Shown: piece by piece, positions 34,039 through 45,814 of the stretch
Position numbering within the stretch: the first letter of the stretch is position 1
How the letters are laid out: the number at the start of each line of letters is the position of its first letter
Assembly: GCA_020747065.1 (NCBI GenBank)
Contig: JAGMVK010000019.1
Span: 186,001-250,000, forward strand
From: Cadophora sp. MPI-SDFR-AT-0126
Lineage: Eukaryota > Ascomycota > Leotiomycetes > Helotiales > Ploettnerulaceae
DNA length: 64,000 bases
Direction of reading: 5' to 3'
Notes under the pieces: generated by a model
Told to the model about the DNA's origin: nothing
Seen by the model: the letters and a program-made list of their open reading frames with translations, nothing else
Databases searched by the model: none
Position numbers and translations under genes: made by a program

Positions 34039-36499
34039 ATGGGAATTAATGGTTAAGATCCCAATTCTAGACTTTTCTCAACCCAAATTTGCTAATAGAC
34101 TTCTTGTAGGCTTACTTCCTTTACTCAAATCTATACATAAACAATGTAACCTCAAGAAGTTTGAGGGCAAGACCCTTGGAGTAGATGCATATGGCTGGCT
34201 CCATCGGGGAACTGTATCTTGTGCTATGGAGCTGGCTATGGGAAAGCCAACCAGGAAGTAAGTCGGGCCTAAATCTTTGGATTTTGACAAAACTAACACT
34301 AAAAGATTTGTCGATTTCGCAATGCACCGAGTACGAATGTTGCAACACTTCGGTGTAATCCCCTTCATTATATTTGATGGAGATTATCTTCCCAGCAAGG
34401 CCGCCACCGAAACAGAACGAGAGAAACGAAGGGAGCAGAGCAGGAAAGCAGGAATGGAACTACTGAATGCTGGAAAGACTTCTCAAGCATACCTCGAGTT
34501 CCAAAAAGCTGTGGACGTTACACCCGAGATGGCACGACAACTGATTGACGAATTGAAGAGAACTGGAGTCCAATACATTGTGGCTCCATATGAAGCAGAC
34601 GCGCAGATGGTATATCTGGAAAGAAAGGGGATTATCGATGGGATCCTTTCAGAAGACTCTGATCTCCTTGTTTTTGGAGCGAAATGTCTTTTGACGAAAC
34701 TGGACCAATATGGGAATTGCATCGAAGTCAACAAAGCAGACTTTTCTGCCTGTGAAGAGATCACTCTCACCGGCTGGTCAGACCGTGAATTCAGAACGAT
34801 GGCTATTCTGAGTGGGTGCGACTACCTGGCTAGTATAAGCAAAATGGGGCTGAAAACCGCTTATCGCATGGTCCGCAAGCACAAGACTATCGAGAAAGTT
34901 CTCCGCATGTTGCAGTTTGACGGAAAATTTCACGTGCCGAAAACGTATTTAGATCAATTTCGCCAGGCTGAACTCACCTTCTTACATCAAAGAGTTTTCT
35001 GTCCTCGAGCTCGACGTCTTGTTCTTCACACCACACCAGAACAACCTCTCGACCTCGACACAATGCCTTTCCTTGGAGCAGACATTGAGCCTGAGATCGC
35101 CCAAGGCGTAGCCAGAGGAGATCTCAATCCAATGACCAAGAAGCCAATCGTTACTCAGACGGAAGGCAATATGGTCACCTCCATGGACCCTTGGGCTACT
35201 CCTCGCCCTCAAATCCGCCAACGCTCTGCCTCGTCGATCGATCTGAAGAAGGGTGTATCAATCAACACCTTCTTTAAGAAGCGCACTCCTCTCGCCGAGC
35301 TCGACATCAACCTGTTCACTGGGTCTCCCGAGCAGCAAGATGTTCTCCGCCGCAATTCTGGTCCTTGGATTGCCCAACCTGCTCCTCCAACCTCTGTTTA
35401 CCGCTCCTCATCCACACCGCAACTTCCCCAATCGGCACCACCAGCCACTCGGGCCCCAATTGGTCGTACCAATCGATCTCCTACCATCTCTGAGCCTCGC
35501 CCACAAAAGAGACCTCGGTTGTGTGCCGAGATTGAAACGACCGCTTCACCTAGTAAGAAGGTAGAGCTTGGTCCGAGTCGGTTCTTCAACAACGCTCCTG
35601 AGCCCAGTCCAAGTGTGTCAAGAAATGCCAGAAGCAAGAAGTCGAAGAAGCAAGACTTTAATATCTTCTCTGACGATGGAATTGAGGAGGCAATGTTGAG
35701 CCTGGCAAATATCGACGATGGAACACCGATGGGCCAGAAGTCTGGTAAAAAGCTTGCTGTCTTCGAAGAGACGGTCACTACTCGAAGTGAAGCCAGTGCT
35801 GAGGCCAGTTTTGCTACCTGCTCTGAAAGCCAGGGCACTGGAATGGAGCTTGACGAGTCTCAGGGTAGTGCTCCTGGTTTGGCATCTGTCATGACAAGCC
35901 CAAGCTCAACGCAACCACCAACTCCAACTTCTTCTAACAATCCCCCCACCTCTTTGGAGAAGTTGAAGGAGAAGTTCGCATTTGAAAGAGGAGCAGTCTG
36001 CACACCCAAGCCAGGGCATGGGATTCCCACTGCTCTTCCAACCCCCTCTTCCTCGATCCCTCGTGCATCCAGGATACCTATTGCTGTGAAGGCAAGACCA
36101 TCGAACGTCCCTGCTGTCCCAACTCGTGCAGCACGAAAGCCACTTACACCTCTCCAACGCTTGGGTGCAACTGCTGCGAATCGCTCGAAGCCCCCAATGA
36201 CACCTCCGATGACCCCTGCCTTCCCTGTCAAAGCCCGATCTCCCAGACGTTCGTTGCTCAGCAAAGGAGATGTTCCATTCCCGGAGGTAGTCAAAATGAA
36301 GAAGAAGGTTGTCGATCCAGCATCAATTCCGCTCCCAGAAGTCGACGAAAACGAGGTCAGGGTGTTAAGCAAGGTTGCCGGTAGTGAGGACTTGATTATC
36401 CACGATAGCGAGGATGACGAGGAGCTGAGCCCGTGTGATGGAGAGGAGGCTACCAAATCTCGATTCGACTTCGGTCGTTTCGTGTACGCAAAGGCATGA
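34039..36499 (+). CDS. EXO1: Exonuclease 1, 784 aa
   Basis: Exons 34039-34051, 34110-34257 and 34306-36499 join to MGINGLLPLLKSIHKQ, the family's standard start. Exon 1 is only 13 nt, and without it the protein would lose its N-terminal Gly. EXO1 is a 5'-3' exonuclease and flap nuclease of the XPG/FEN1 family acting in mismatch repair and DNA end resection. The XPG-N domain covers residues 1-99 with GVDAYGWLHRG and FIIFDGDYLPSK. XPG-I (about 138-225) has APYEADAQMVYL, SEDSDLLVFG and GCDYLASISKMGLKTA, which include the metal-binding acids. A disordered Ser/Pro-rich tail of more than 400 residues follows, with an ISINTFFKKRTPL-like segment that may be a PIP- or MutL-interaction motif. Length is normal for fungi. 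Confidence 0.96.
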
Positions 36500-38072
36500 T
36501 GAGTTTGTCTGTCGAAGATACCCGGTGTGAAGAGAGATTGTTCTGATTATAATATTCCTTCTCCTATTGTTGAAGTTCAGCATGGCGCAAAATGGAGTTT
36601 GAGCGAGAATAACGGCGGGAGGGCGCACGCAAAAACGGTGTTCTGGTTGGCGTTGGTCGGAATATGAGAATCGAATGACAGAAAGAATGGAATTTGGAGT
36701 TGGAGTTGGAATTGTTCTACCAGAAGTTTTGCGAGGAACATATACTCGCAGGCTCCTGGTGCGGAGCTACGGTGTTCCTATTGTGCTTCAAAGCCGTAGC
36801 TCTTCCTATTGTAGCGGATTTTTCTACGACTTTCATTTCCTTACTATTGTCTCGGATGGACACTTTGGCCTACCAAGACAATACGAAGGTAAATGACTTT
36901 CCGTTCCTATTGTGTTTTCTGGAGCATCACCTGCATGGAAGTCTACAGGGCAGAACGATGATGGATAAATGTCTTGGGAGGGCTGTTATCTTCACACCTT
37001 CAAAATAGAGCAGACTTTTTCAGTGTATTGAGAATGGAAAGGTTGAATGATGAGAGAATACATATACAATACAAAACTAAACTAAACTAAACCCAAGAAA
37101 AGCACTTGCTAGGCTGTCTTGTGATGGTGTGATGTTGTGGTCGTGAGATCAAGGGATCACCAGATACTTTTCTGACAATCAGGGAGAAGTGGCAAATACG
37201 ATTAAACCTCATTCGGTGACTCCAGCATCACTTTAAGTAGACTTCGTTTGAGTAGAGGAAACTTTTGTCTATCAGATGGCCGGATGTTGCACCACTGTAA
37301 AGATGCACAAGCAGTGAATTTCTGTATCATGACTTCTCATCACAAGCAACCAAGAGCTTTAATATCTGGACATATACAGAGTCATTCTTTCATAATGCAT
37401 TCATTCTTCTCGGTCCCTATTCATATCCCTATGTACGAGTTGAATTGGGCTATTGTCCGTCTACCTCTCACAGTCATGAGACACCCATTCCATGCCAAGG
37501 TCCCAGATGCTCCAGAAATCAAAATCAGTCAATGTGAGAGAAAACCCATGCTTGCTAGTCGACCCATCCCATCCCAACCCAGTCCTTCGATTAAATCCAG
37601 CAAGCAGTTCAGAAAATATACGCCGTGTGTGGATGAATAGAGAGAAAGACGATGGATGCTGCGCCGTTGCACCTGTCCTTGCCCTTGCGCTCTGTTGATA
37701 TGTTCTTCCCTTGGTTGAGACCAGGATCGCTGTAGGAGATGAAAGCAAGAAGAGAGATTCCGATGCGCGGTCAAGTCCGACATCTTGACGCCGGGTTGAT
37801 GCAATATACGACTGGAAGAGAAATAATCTAGGAAAGTGATAGGTTGGACAGCATTCGCTTTGCTCTTCCAAGGAGACCGTTCCTTGGGGGTGAGTTCGTG
37901 GGGGTTGTCGATTGGCTAGAGTCCTCAAAGTCATTGGGATCATACATCAACCAGGTGCCTGCGACATAGTTTTTGAGATCAGTTGAAGTTCTCTACATGT
38001 GATGTCATGTAGAGAGTCTCGAAGGGAAGGTGTGAGGAACAGGGACATAGGTCAGGAGTAGATCGAGATAGA
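36500..38072. other. Intergenic between convergent genes, 1.57 kb
   Basis: No gene is supported. An AAACT repeat lies at about 37076-37090. Short frames such as 37461-37943 minus lack any family character. Confidence 0.4.
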
Positions 38073-39725
38073 TCAGAAGCCATTAGACCAAGTCCACACA
38101 CCGTTTGCCAAGTTATCTGCCGTGTCCTCTAGCAAAATGACCCGACGCTTGTTGCAGTATGATGTCTTGTCCATGATCTCAACCTTCAGCTTAGAGTCCG
38201 CCAAGTCCTCAACGGGCTTTTCGAACATTTCAGAAAGTGCTTCGACAGCCATCTCAAGATCCTTCTGGTTGTCCTCGAACATTTCGGTCAAGTTGTTGCG
38301 AGCTAGGTAGAAGGCGAAGGCATATGTCCACTTCAAGGTTTGACGACAGGTCTGGAGGGCTTGCGATGCAGCATTTAAGTATTGTACTTCAATCCAGGAC
38401 ATGCCAGATGCGGTCTGGAGCTTGATCATCTTCGACTCTGTCTTCTGGTAAATGTCCTTGTCGAGTTTTGCTGATTGTTCGTGGTTGGCATATCGATTAT
38501 AATAGTGGAGGTATCGTTCCAGGGAAACGCGAGACTTCGTCTGGGCATCTCGAGCTTCCGAACCACTCTTCTCCTCGAATCTGTTGCAATTATACCAACT
38601 TGTGCCGTGCTCTGACCATAAGCCCATACACATCCAGCAGAACTCATGCTTGCACTTCCTACAAGTCATATGGTTGCATCCTCCGTTCTTCTCGATTGTA
38701 GACACGCACTTAGGACATTCCTTCGTATTGGCGGAAATCCAGTTCGCCGTTTCGGAGTCATCGGCACACTTCTTGAGCCACTTCTTGACCAGTTCGCAAG
38801 GAGCTGGTTGATGATCTGCCTGACCGCAGCCGAAGCAGAATCGATGCTTGCAGTCACAAGCAACTGTGGGCACAACCTTATCCAGATCTTTCTTCTTGAT
38901 GCCGCATTCAATAGCATTGACGCAGTCTGGAGCCGGGCACCACTTCAGTTGTTCTTTGTCCTCCACGTAGGTTCTAGTGAGAAGTTCGTGGTACCGATCC
39001 TTGAGGTCAACAGATACAAGGAGATCCAAAGACTTGGCGTCCATGATTCGTTTGCATCCGTCCTGTGGGCATTGAATTCGAGCTGCCTCGCCTTCCTCTT
39101 TGATCTTTTGAGTCAAATAATGCTTGTAACAGTTTGCACAGTATCTGTGACCACATTTCATAGCAAAAGACAAGAGGTCAGCATCGTCCTCACAGCAGAT
39201 GTCGCACATGAAACCAGGAATAGTCTCCAGGCGAGGAGGACCAGTCGAACTTGGTCCCAAGCCAGCACTCTCGAGCACCTTCTTTGGCCTGTCCATATAA
39301 TCCTCAATCAATCGCTCCTTATTCCATCTGAAATGTCGTAGTAGAATCGCTGCATCTTCTTTTCGAATGTCTAGGATCATGTTAACCTCGTCGATGAGGT
39401 CATCCTGTTGTGCCTGTATGTCTTTTGGTTCGTAGACTTTAAATGTGGTATCAAACGACTTCTTTTCCTTCTTGACTTCGTCCTTCTGGGTATATCCTAG
39501 GTCTGGTTCGGGTTCATCAAAGCCAAAGTCTGTTGGTTCGTACAAATTAGTATGAGAGGAAAAGGAGGGGGTTGATGGGTCGAGATGATCCAGCGACACC
39601 GTGAGAAGGAGGAAGGGGACAAGGGATAATATACCATCCGCAGATCCGTTGTCATCGTCACTCTCGTCTTGCAGAGCATCTTCGTCGCTGGATAAGCCAG
39701 ACATGAAGTCATCGTCAGAATCCAT
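38073..39725 (-). CDS. Ariadne-type RBR E3 ubiquitin ligase, 515 aa
   Basis: Exons 39725-39635 and 39529-38073 join as GSAD|DFGFDEPEP. RBR ligases take ubiquitin onto a RING2 cysteine and pass it to substrates. An acidic Ser/Asp-rich N-terminus begins MDSDDDFMSGLSSDED. Next are a UBA-like part, RING1 (CDICCEDDADLLSFAMKCGH onward), an in-between-RING cluster (HRFCFGCGQADHQPAPCE), RING2 (CPKCVSTIEKNGGCNHMTC, whose GGCNHM holds the candidate catalytic Cys) and CWMCMGLWSEHG. The C-terminal Ariadne domain ends with NGVWTWSNGF. Human ARIH1/2 and yeast Hel1 are relatives; Ariadne ligases work with neddylated cullins. The 105-bp intron is a multiple of three and free of stops, so retention would insert 35 residues. 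The frame also continues upstream of 39725 to about 40031, probably leader. Confidence 0.93.
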   Translation of the reverse strand: MDSDDDFMSGLSSDEDALQDESDDDNGSADGILSLVPFLLLTVSLDHLDPSTPSFSSHTNLYEPTDFGFDEPEPDLGYTQKDEVKKEKKSFDTTFKVYEPKDIQAQQDDLIDEVNMILDIRKEDAAILLRHFRWNKERLIEDYMDRPKKVLESAGLGPSSTGPPRLETIPGFMCDICCEDDADLLSFAMKCGHRYCANCYKHYLTQKIKEEGEAARIQCPQDGCKRIMDAKSLDLLVSVDLKDRYHELLTRTYVEDKEQLKWCPAPDCVNAIECGIKKKDLDKVVPTVACDCKHRFCFGCGQADHQPAPCELVKKWLKKCADDSETANWISANTKECPKCVSTIEKNGGCNHMTCRKCKHEFCWMCMGLWSEHGTSWYNCNRFEEKSGSEARDAQTKSRVSLERYLHYYNRYANHEQSAKLDKDIYQKTESKMIKLQTASGMSWIEVQYLNAASQALQTCRQTLKWTYAFAFYLARNNLTEMFEDNQKDLEMAVEALSEMFEKPVEDLADSKLKVEIMDKTSYCNKRRVILLEDTADNLANGVWTWSNGF

Positions 39726-40639
39726 CGTAAGTGGCGTGGGTGGGGATATCGCGGCTGCTGAGGCGGTCTTTCTGTAGGCCTTTTTTGCTGGTTGAGAAGA
39801 TGCTACCGCCTCAGCCGCCTTTCTCTTTCTTGCTTGGGAAGAAATGGTGCCGTTTGGAAAAGATTCCTTGGAGGTTGTCGGAGGAGAAAGACGTGGTTCA
39901 GTTGGAAGGCGTGCGAGGCTGCGGGACTCGTGAGACAGGCAGCGACTCAGGTGTTTGGATACTTGGAGACAATAAATGGCTTTGGTTGGCGGAGCCTCTA
40001 AATTTGCCACAGGTGTCGAATCGAGTTGCAAAAAAAGCGTAGTGGTAGAAAGAGTTTGGAAGGAGAGAAGGTTGCCTTCCTCAAATCTGAGCTTGGGTTG
40101 GTGATCAGTGCCGGCTGACGGAGCCTCCTAGGTATCGCCTTGATACGGTGCACGTGAGATTGATTTCTGACTCTTTGAAAATATCACTTGAGCTAGCCCA
40201 TCTCGGTCTGCTAGATAACTTTCAACTCTTTTAGTACATAGTGAAATTTCTAAGCTGGAGCTAAAGATTAATTCAATTTCTGATTCAAGCTCACGTGATA
40301 TACCGATTGGGAAACATTCTTCCCGGACAACCTGTCTGGGAAATTCCAGATCAATCGACCAAGTGGAGTATATTACGACTTTAGGTGAGTTTCGACTTCG
40401 AAAATCTGCATTAACACAAACTTTACGGAAAAAGATGGTGAGCAAGGGTCAACACAACTGTGATGAACACAGACACAGGTTATGATCCAGGTTAATGTGA
40501 AATGCTTACGTTGGTAAACAAATTTACTGGCTTACACGACACTTGATTCAATTATCACAGTATAGGACTGCATTGTTGTATTTCTATCTTATACGCGATT
40601 CAAATACCCTCCCTCAGCTGAATTCCATCACGTCCTCGA
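39726..40639. other. Upstream region of the RBR ligase gene and 3' flank of GH93
   Basis: The minus-strand frame stays open from 39725 back to about 40031 without a strong start, so the true RBR start could lie further upstream. No other gene is seen. Confidence 0.4.
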
Positions 40640-41844
40640 TCAGCTTGCTTCCTTCAGGCTCTTCTTCAGGTCAATGACACTGACAGTCACCTTGTTTGTC
40701 GTACTTGGTGGAAGAACTCCACCACCCATGATAAGCAAATGATCCGGGTTGCTGAGCACTCTCAAGTGCCTCGTGTATGACACCCCCTCGGGAGTTGGGA
40801 CTGTTCTCCATGCATTTACATCGCCCAAAGCTTGGTTGATGAAAACTTGACTTGCAGTTCCGCAGCTAACGATGATAGTCCCATTGACTCCTCCGACAGG
40901 AGACCATACAACTTTTGGTGATCCCTCTGGCTGGATTTTGTCGTTGGTATAAATTGGCAGCCCGACAGACTTGTTGAACTCGAGAGGGCTGTCGTTGATT
41001 CGATAGAAGACAGGAAATTTGTAACCAGTCCCAACTACAGTCGGTCCGCCTCCAAATTCATAGGTCATCATGTATTTGCCGTTTGGAAGTTGGACTACTG
41101 TTGTCATGCCTGGTCGATCTGTGTATCTTGCTGAAACGACATCTTCGACATCGGCACTCCAGGTGAGAAGATCCTTGGAGGTTGCGTGGATAAGTTTTTG
41201 GCCGTATTTAGGATCCCTTTGATCCGAGTAGTACAACACTATTTGACCCTTGTAATACATCACAAAGGGCTCCCAAATTGCAGGGATTCCATTGTTCGGA
41301 ATTGCCGCTCCTCCTTTTGCTACGCTGGAGACAAACTCCCAGGTGTAACCCTTGTCTCGGCTTGCATAGACATCGATTTTGGTGAGACTCAAGTCTGTTG
41401 GGATAGAATTGCCAGAGCAGAGGATCGTTCCTGCAGGAAACTTGCCGACTCTTTTTGGCAAGACATACAAGTCAGGCTGGTAGCGAAGGCCCCAGCCATT
41501 TACTTGATCAGTGACCTTAGATATCTCTTTCCATGACTCTCCTCCATCTACACTCTTGTAAATTGGAAAGTATACTAGCGGAGGCTCAGGACTATAATTC
41601 TCCCAGGTGGCGAGAAGTACTCCTTTCTCCAGCTCAACTGTGCGAGCATACTTGACTCAAGTCAGTCTTCTCTTGGGGCTCTAGAATGAACTGTAGGAGC
41701 ACTTACCAGTACCCGTGGATCGGTATAATTTGATGGAGGGGTGAAGATAGTTACACCCGAGAAAGTCGAGAAGGGAGCCGGCTTTGGAGCGGCCGAAGCG
41801 GCACCCACAAGGAGGGAAAGCAATGGTAGAGAGTGAAGAAGCAT
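40640..41844 (-). CDS. Secreted GH93 exo-arabinanase-like enzyme, 382 aa
   Basis: Exons 41844-41707 and 41650-40640 join at DPRVL|YARTVELEKG. The N-terminus MLLHSLPLLSLLVGAASAAP is a clear signal peptide with an AxA-type cleavage site. The mature protein has BNR/sialidase-like six-bladed propeller repeats (KSVDGGESWKEI, YASRDKGYTWEFV), and NGWGLRYQPDLYVLP and PAIWEPFVMYYKGQIVLYYS resemble the GH93 family. That family contains exo-1,5-alpha-L-arabinanases that release arabinobiose from pectin side chains. Length of about 380 residues is normal. It suggests plant cell wall breakdown. I cannot fix the two catalytic Glu residues by eye; E in AIWEPF and E in QPEGSP are candidates. Confidence 0.87.
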
Positions 41845-41908
41845 GATTGTGTAGAGAAGGAGTAGTACTTGGGAAAGAAAGCGACAGAAAACAGGGGAGA
41901 CTTACTTA

Positions 41909-41915
41909 CTTTATA
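41909..41915 (-). promoter_or_regulatory. TATA-like box of the GH93 gene
   Basis: TATAAAG on the minus strand, about 65 bp upstream of the ATG at 41844. Confidence 0.4.
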
Positions 41916-42458
41916 CTTACCTCTTGCGCATAGCAAAAGACCGAGGTTTGTCACTGACGCTGTCAACAACTTGGCGACGGAAAAACTTATTTCTACCCCG
42001 CAGAAGCTGTCAATAAGACGACCACGGGAAGACATCTTCCCCCGCAACATGCTGTCAGAAGTGGAATAAATACACCTCATCTCCACTTTCTCCCCGCCCC
42101 CGGTAGATTAAATGTTTGCCAGATGCGCGCCAATGAGATCGCCAGTATCGATGAGGCGAGCCGGTACCCAATGACGCATCCCTGCACAGCACATGGGATA
42201 CTTCCGGTCCACTAAGATGAAGGCAAGTTGATCAAGTGTAACTAATGCTGTAATTCTTCGTAAAGGGTACTTGTACGTCAGTAAGTTCCTGATAGGATGG
42301 CAGCAGGTTGGGGAATTAGTCGTTGCAAAAGCTGTTAATGTCGATCACAAGCGAATGCGCTAGACCTATTTAGGGGTTTGGTTGAATTCAAGAAGCTTAA
42401 ACTTACCTCGCGCAGCATCCTCCGCCAGGCTATCAACATCAATAGACAGCATCTTACA

Positions 42459-43268
42459 ATGGCATCAACAAATGCTCTCCGTCGCGTGGCTCTCAATGCC
42501 TCGCGCTCATCAAGAGGTTTCCACGCTTCCGCTCGATCATTCATTCAAATTGGCGACAAGCTTCCCAATCTCAATGTTTTGGTTGAGAACTCCCCAGGAA
42601 ACAAAGTCAACTTGAGTGAGGCCATCAAGGGCAAGGCTTTGATCATTGGCGTCCCAGCTGCATTCAGTAAGTTATTTTTCCTCGTCTGCTCTGCCTGGGC
42701 GCAGGCTTTGACCCATACTCCTCAAAGTCCAATGATGAAATGCTGACACGGACTATAGGTCCCTCATGCTCGAACTCCCACATTCCGGGCTACATCAACC
42801 ACAAAAAGCTAAAGAGTGCCGGCGATGTCTTCGTAGTAGCTGTCAACGATCCATTTGTGTAAGGAAAGACATCACTCTTACTGTATTCTCACTGACCCTC
42901 GTAGCACGAAGGCTTGGGCCGATTCCCTTGACCCTACCGGTAGTTCAGGTGTAAGTTGTGCCCACCTGACATGACCCATTGCAACAATTTCCCAGATTCT
43001 CAAATTGACGGACCGCACAATTGTAGATCCGCTTCCTGGGTGACCCAACTGCCAAGTTCACTGAGGCATTGGACTTGGCTTTCGATGGTGCTGCCATTTT
43101 TGGTGGCCCACGAAGCAAGCGATATGCTCTGGAGGTTGAGGACGGCAAGGTCAAGGCATTGCACGTCGAGCCAGATAACACCGGTTTGGATGGTAATTAT
43201 TATCGCTCAGTAAATGACCTCATGCTGACAATTTTTGAGTTTCTGCTGCTGAGAAAGTTCTGGGTTGA
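42459..43268 (+). CDS. Mitochondrial type II peroxiredoxin (Prx5-like), 182 aa
   Basis: Five exons (42459-42666, 42759-42858, 42905-42950, 43027-43192, 43240-43268) join in frame. The N-terminus MASTNALRRVALNASRSS and the following RGFHASARSF form a typical mitochondrial presequence. The redoxin domain starts at IQIGDKLPNLNVLVENSPGN, the peroxidatic Cys lies in FSPSCSNSHIPGY, and the Trp/Asp motif is WADSLDPTGSSGIRFLGD. The end DVSAAEKVLG matches the family's characteristic tail. It reduces hydroperoxides; many fungal Prx5/Pmp20 members are allergens. The active-site PSCS replaces the commoner PTCS. The last intron uses a GAG rather than CAG/TAG acceptor, and the end of the protein depends on it. 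A second resolving Cys is not obvious, suggesting a 1-Cys mechanism. Confidence 0.92.
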
Positions 43269-43591
43269 TTTTTATCCGGGCGAATTGATTACGGCTGAGG
43301 GCTGCGGAATGTACTATGATACTATGAGACGCAAATCGAGTGAGAAAAGCAAATCATACTGACTTTGAACATCATAACACATCACTTCGGAGCCAAAAGC
43401 CTATTGCCAAGTGGCCACCATTGTCCCAGCAAGCTTTAGGAAGCACAGCACACTAACGTTTCTAAGTTTCATTGGACCTGTCGCTTCTCAGAAGTACTCA
43501 TTACAAAAATCCATTCCAAAAATTGCACCTAGCATCCAGTGTTCCAGCTTCTCAGCAGTACTTCACGACTCAGCTCACTCCACGAACTCGT

Positions 43592-44680
43592 CTACACGCA
43601 ACGGTACACCGGATGGGCTTGCCACCCATCCGCGGTTGTATACAGAACGCGATAATCATCTCTGTAAACCGTGAAGTCATGGAAGTTATTGCTAGTAGAG
43701 CCACACGCGGTTGTGCCATTCGTCTGGTTCGCATTTCCGTCAACGCTTCCTCTGAAGACGTTTCCATCTGGAAAAGTTACTAGACACAAGTGTCAGCCTA
43801 GGTTATTGAATTCAGAATAGGTGAAGAGCGGCGTACCTGAGAATGGGTTACCTTCCCACTGATAGAAACCGGTCTCGGTGAGGTCCAGCCAGGCTTGAGG
43901 GTATTTCCCGTCGTTGTTACCCATATTGGCGTACCATGCGAAGCCGCTCTTTTGCTGGTCACCGTTTACCACGTTCATGAGGTAAACGCCATCAGTGTGA
44001 CCGGCTGATGGTGGTCCTGTGCCAATATCAGCAAAGACATATTCTCATAGAACCTGGCCATATGTTCTTACCCGGGTTAGGACCCTGGTTCACACCCCAT
44101 GCCGACACACCGCTAATATTTCCAGTAGGAGAATAGCGACCACAAACATAGAAAGCCCCATTGGAATCTTGCGCAATGCCCATGCCGACAGCAGTCGAAG
44201 TTGGCCACACAACCTAAACCCCGAGCCACAGTCAGAATTATCATCATCCCAAATGCAGTCATTACAGATCTCACATACCTGAGTATAATGCCCATACCCC
44301 TCAAAGTTCCCCTCACCAATCGGCTCACCATGGTAATTCGCAATCTCACCACACCAAGCTGCTGCCGCGCCGTTGAACTCAGCCACAGCATTCGTGCCAG
44401 CGTAGAGATAGAGGTTCTCTCCTTGGTTTTCACGAGAATTAGGGTCACTGTGGTCGAAGTTCTGAGACTTAGCCATCGCTTCGGCCCATGCCTGGGCCGC
44501 AGAGGCGAGGTTGCTGTCCCAGTTCAGGGGAGCGCAATTGGATCCATGGTTGTTGTTTGCGTCTTGGCGAGCTTGAGCGAGCTGTTAGTTGGTTGAGGTT
44601 GGTATTTACGGATGTGCGGGAGACAGAAGGGGTCTTTTACCTGCGTTCTGGGTAGCGAGTGCTTGGGCGGCGTCTGACAT
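43592..44680 (-). CDS. CAP (PR-1/SCP-like) domain protein, 280 aa
   Basis: Exons 44680-44641, 44571-44279, 44213-44072, 44016-43837 and 43779-43592 join in frame. The CAP fold is clear: HGSNCAPLNWDSNLASAAQA, KSQNFDHSDP and NQGENLYLYAG, AAAAWCGEIANYH, GHYTQVVWPTS and YVCGRYSPTGN. The four acidic/His residues of the CAP cavity (H in FDHSD, E in QGENL, E in GEIAN, H in GHYTQ) are all present. A C-terminal extension of about 110 residues (KYPQAWLDLTETGFYQWEGN, then DYRVLYTTADGWQ to YRCV) is not a domain I recognise. The start MSDAAQALATQNARQDANNN has no signal peptide, which is unusual for CAP proteins. Intron 1 uses an AAG acceptor, because only that one keeps the frame. Confidence 0.88.
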
Positions 44681-45814
44681 ATTGCTTCTTAATAGCGGAT
44701 GATTTTTGGTTTGAATTGGTATTGGATACGATGAAATTGGTTTGAAGAGGTCTTTGAAGAAAGCTCTTGATCGATGTTTGCGAGGAAGCTTGTTGTGTTG
44801 ATTTCTTGCAATGTTGAAGCAACGGATCTGCCCTCTATATACCCATGGCTTCTCTCCTCATCAACTTCTTTCAGGCAATGGACAAATTTCAGAGTACTCC
44901 ACCAGCTGAACCTTTTCCTCTCGACCCATCATTTTCACCGCTTCTTGGCGTTTTACGAATCTGCTGAGTTGATGATATATCTAAGTCCTGCACTCATTCC
45001 AACAACATGTCATTGGTATTCAAATCTCACTGCCTTATACTCAACGCCTTCATAAGAAGGAGATGAGCAGCACATGCTAATAACACGTTCCTCAATTCAA
45101 TAGAAGTCATTGTGGCTTCGAAGCAACCATTCGGAAACCCAAAACGAAAAAAATCTTACCATGACAGCGATTCAATCCCACGAATCGAAAATTTCGACAA
45201 GACAATCGTGGCTTTAGATACAGTAAGCAATGGAGGTGTGGCGGTTCTACATGGGTTCACTAGGCCAGAAGCACGCGGGCGCAATTGAACAAGTTGGGTG
45301 TGGCGTTTTCAAGCATCACAAGCTTTCCATTTTCCGTCAGCAGTATAATTCAGCTTGCGCCTCCTCAGCTCCACCACTGAGGTATGGTCGGTGAGGGGTT
45401 TTCGGAGACTTGGACAGAGGCTTATTTGGGAGTGATTGGTGCGAAGGAACGATGGTGGTGTTGTGAATGAGCTAGATTTATACGAGCCCTTGGCTTTTGC
45501 TTCAATTCATAAATGACAGAAGTGACAAACAATCCTTGTACTTTCATACGGAAGGACGTTGTCTTTCCGCGCCCATTTCATTTCTGAGACTCACTGGTTC
45601 CAAGGCAACGTCAATGGTGATTTCATGAAAATAGGGCGAGCTTGTCCTTTGATGTGATGATACAAAATCCACGCGATTTTCCTGTGAGACTTCCCCAGAC
45701 CTCCCTGCTCAATAACCACGAAAGACCATGAGAGAATAACCCTTCTTGGGCCGCTGACACAAACAACAACTTATGAAATGTTAGCCCAAAGCCCAAGCCC
45801 TCTCTCGCATAAAT
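44681..45814. other. Upstream region of the CAP gene, with TATA-like box
   Basis: No gene is supported. TATATAG on the minus strand at 44835-44841 lies about 155 bp upstream of the CAP start. The remaining sequence holds only short frames. Confidence 0.4.
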
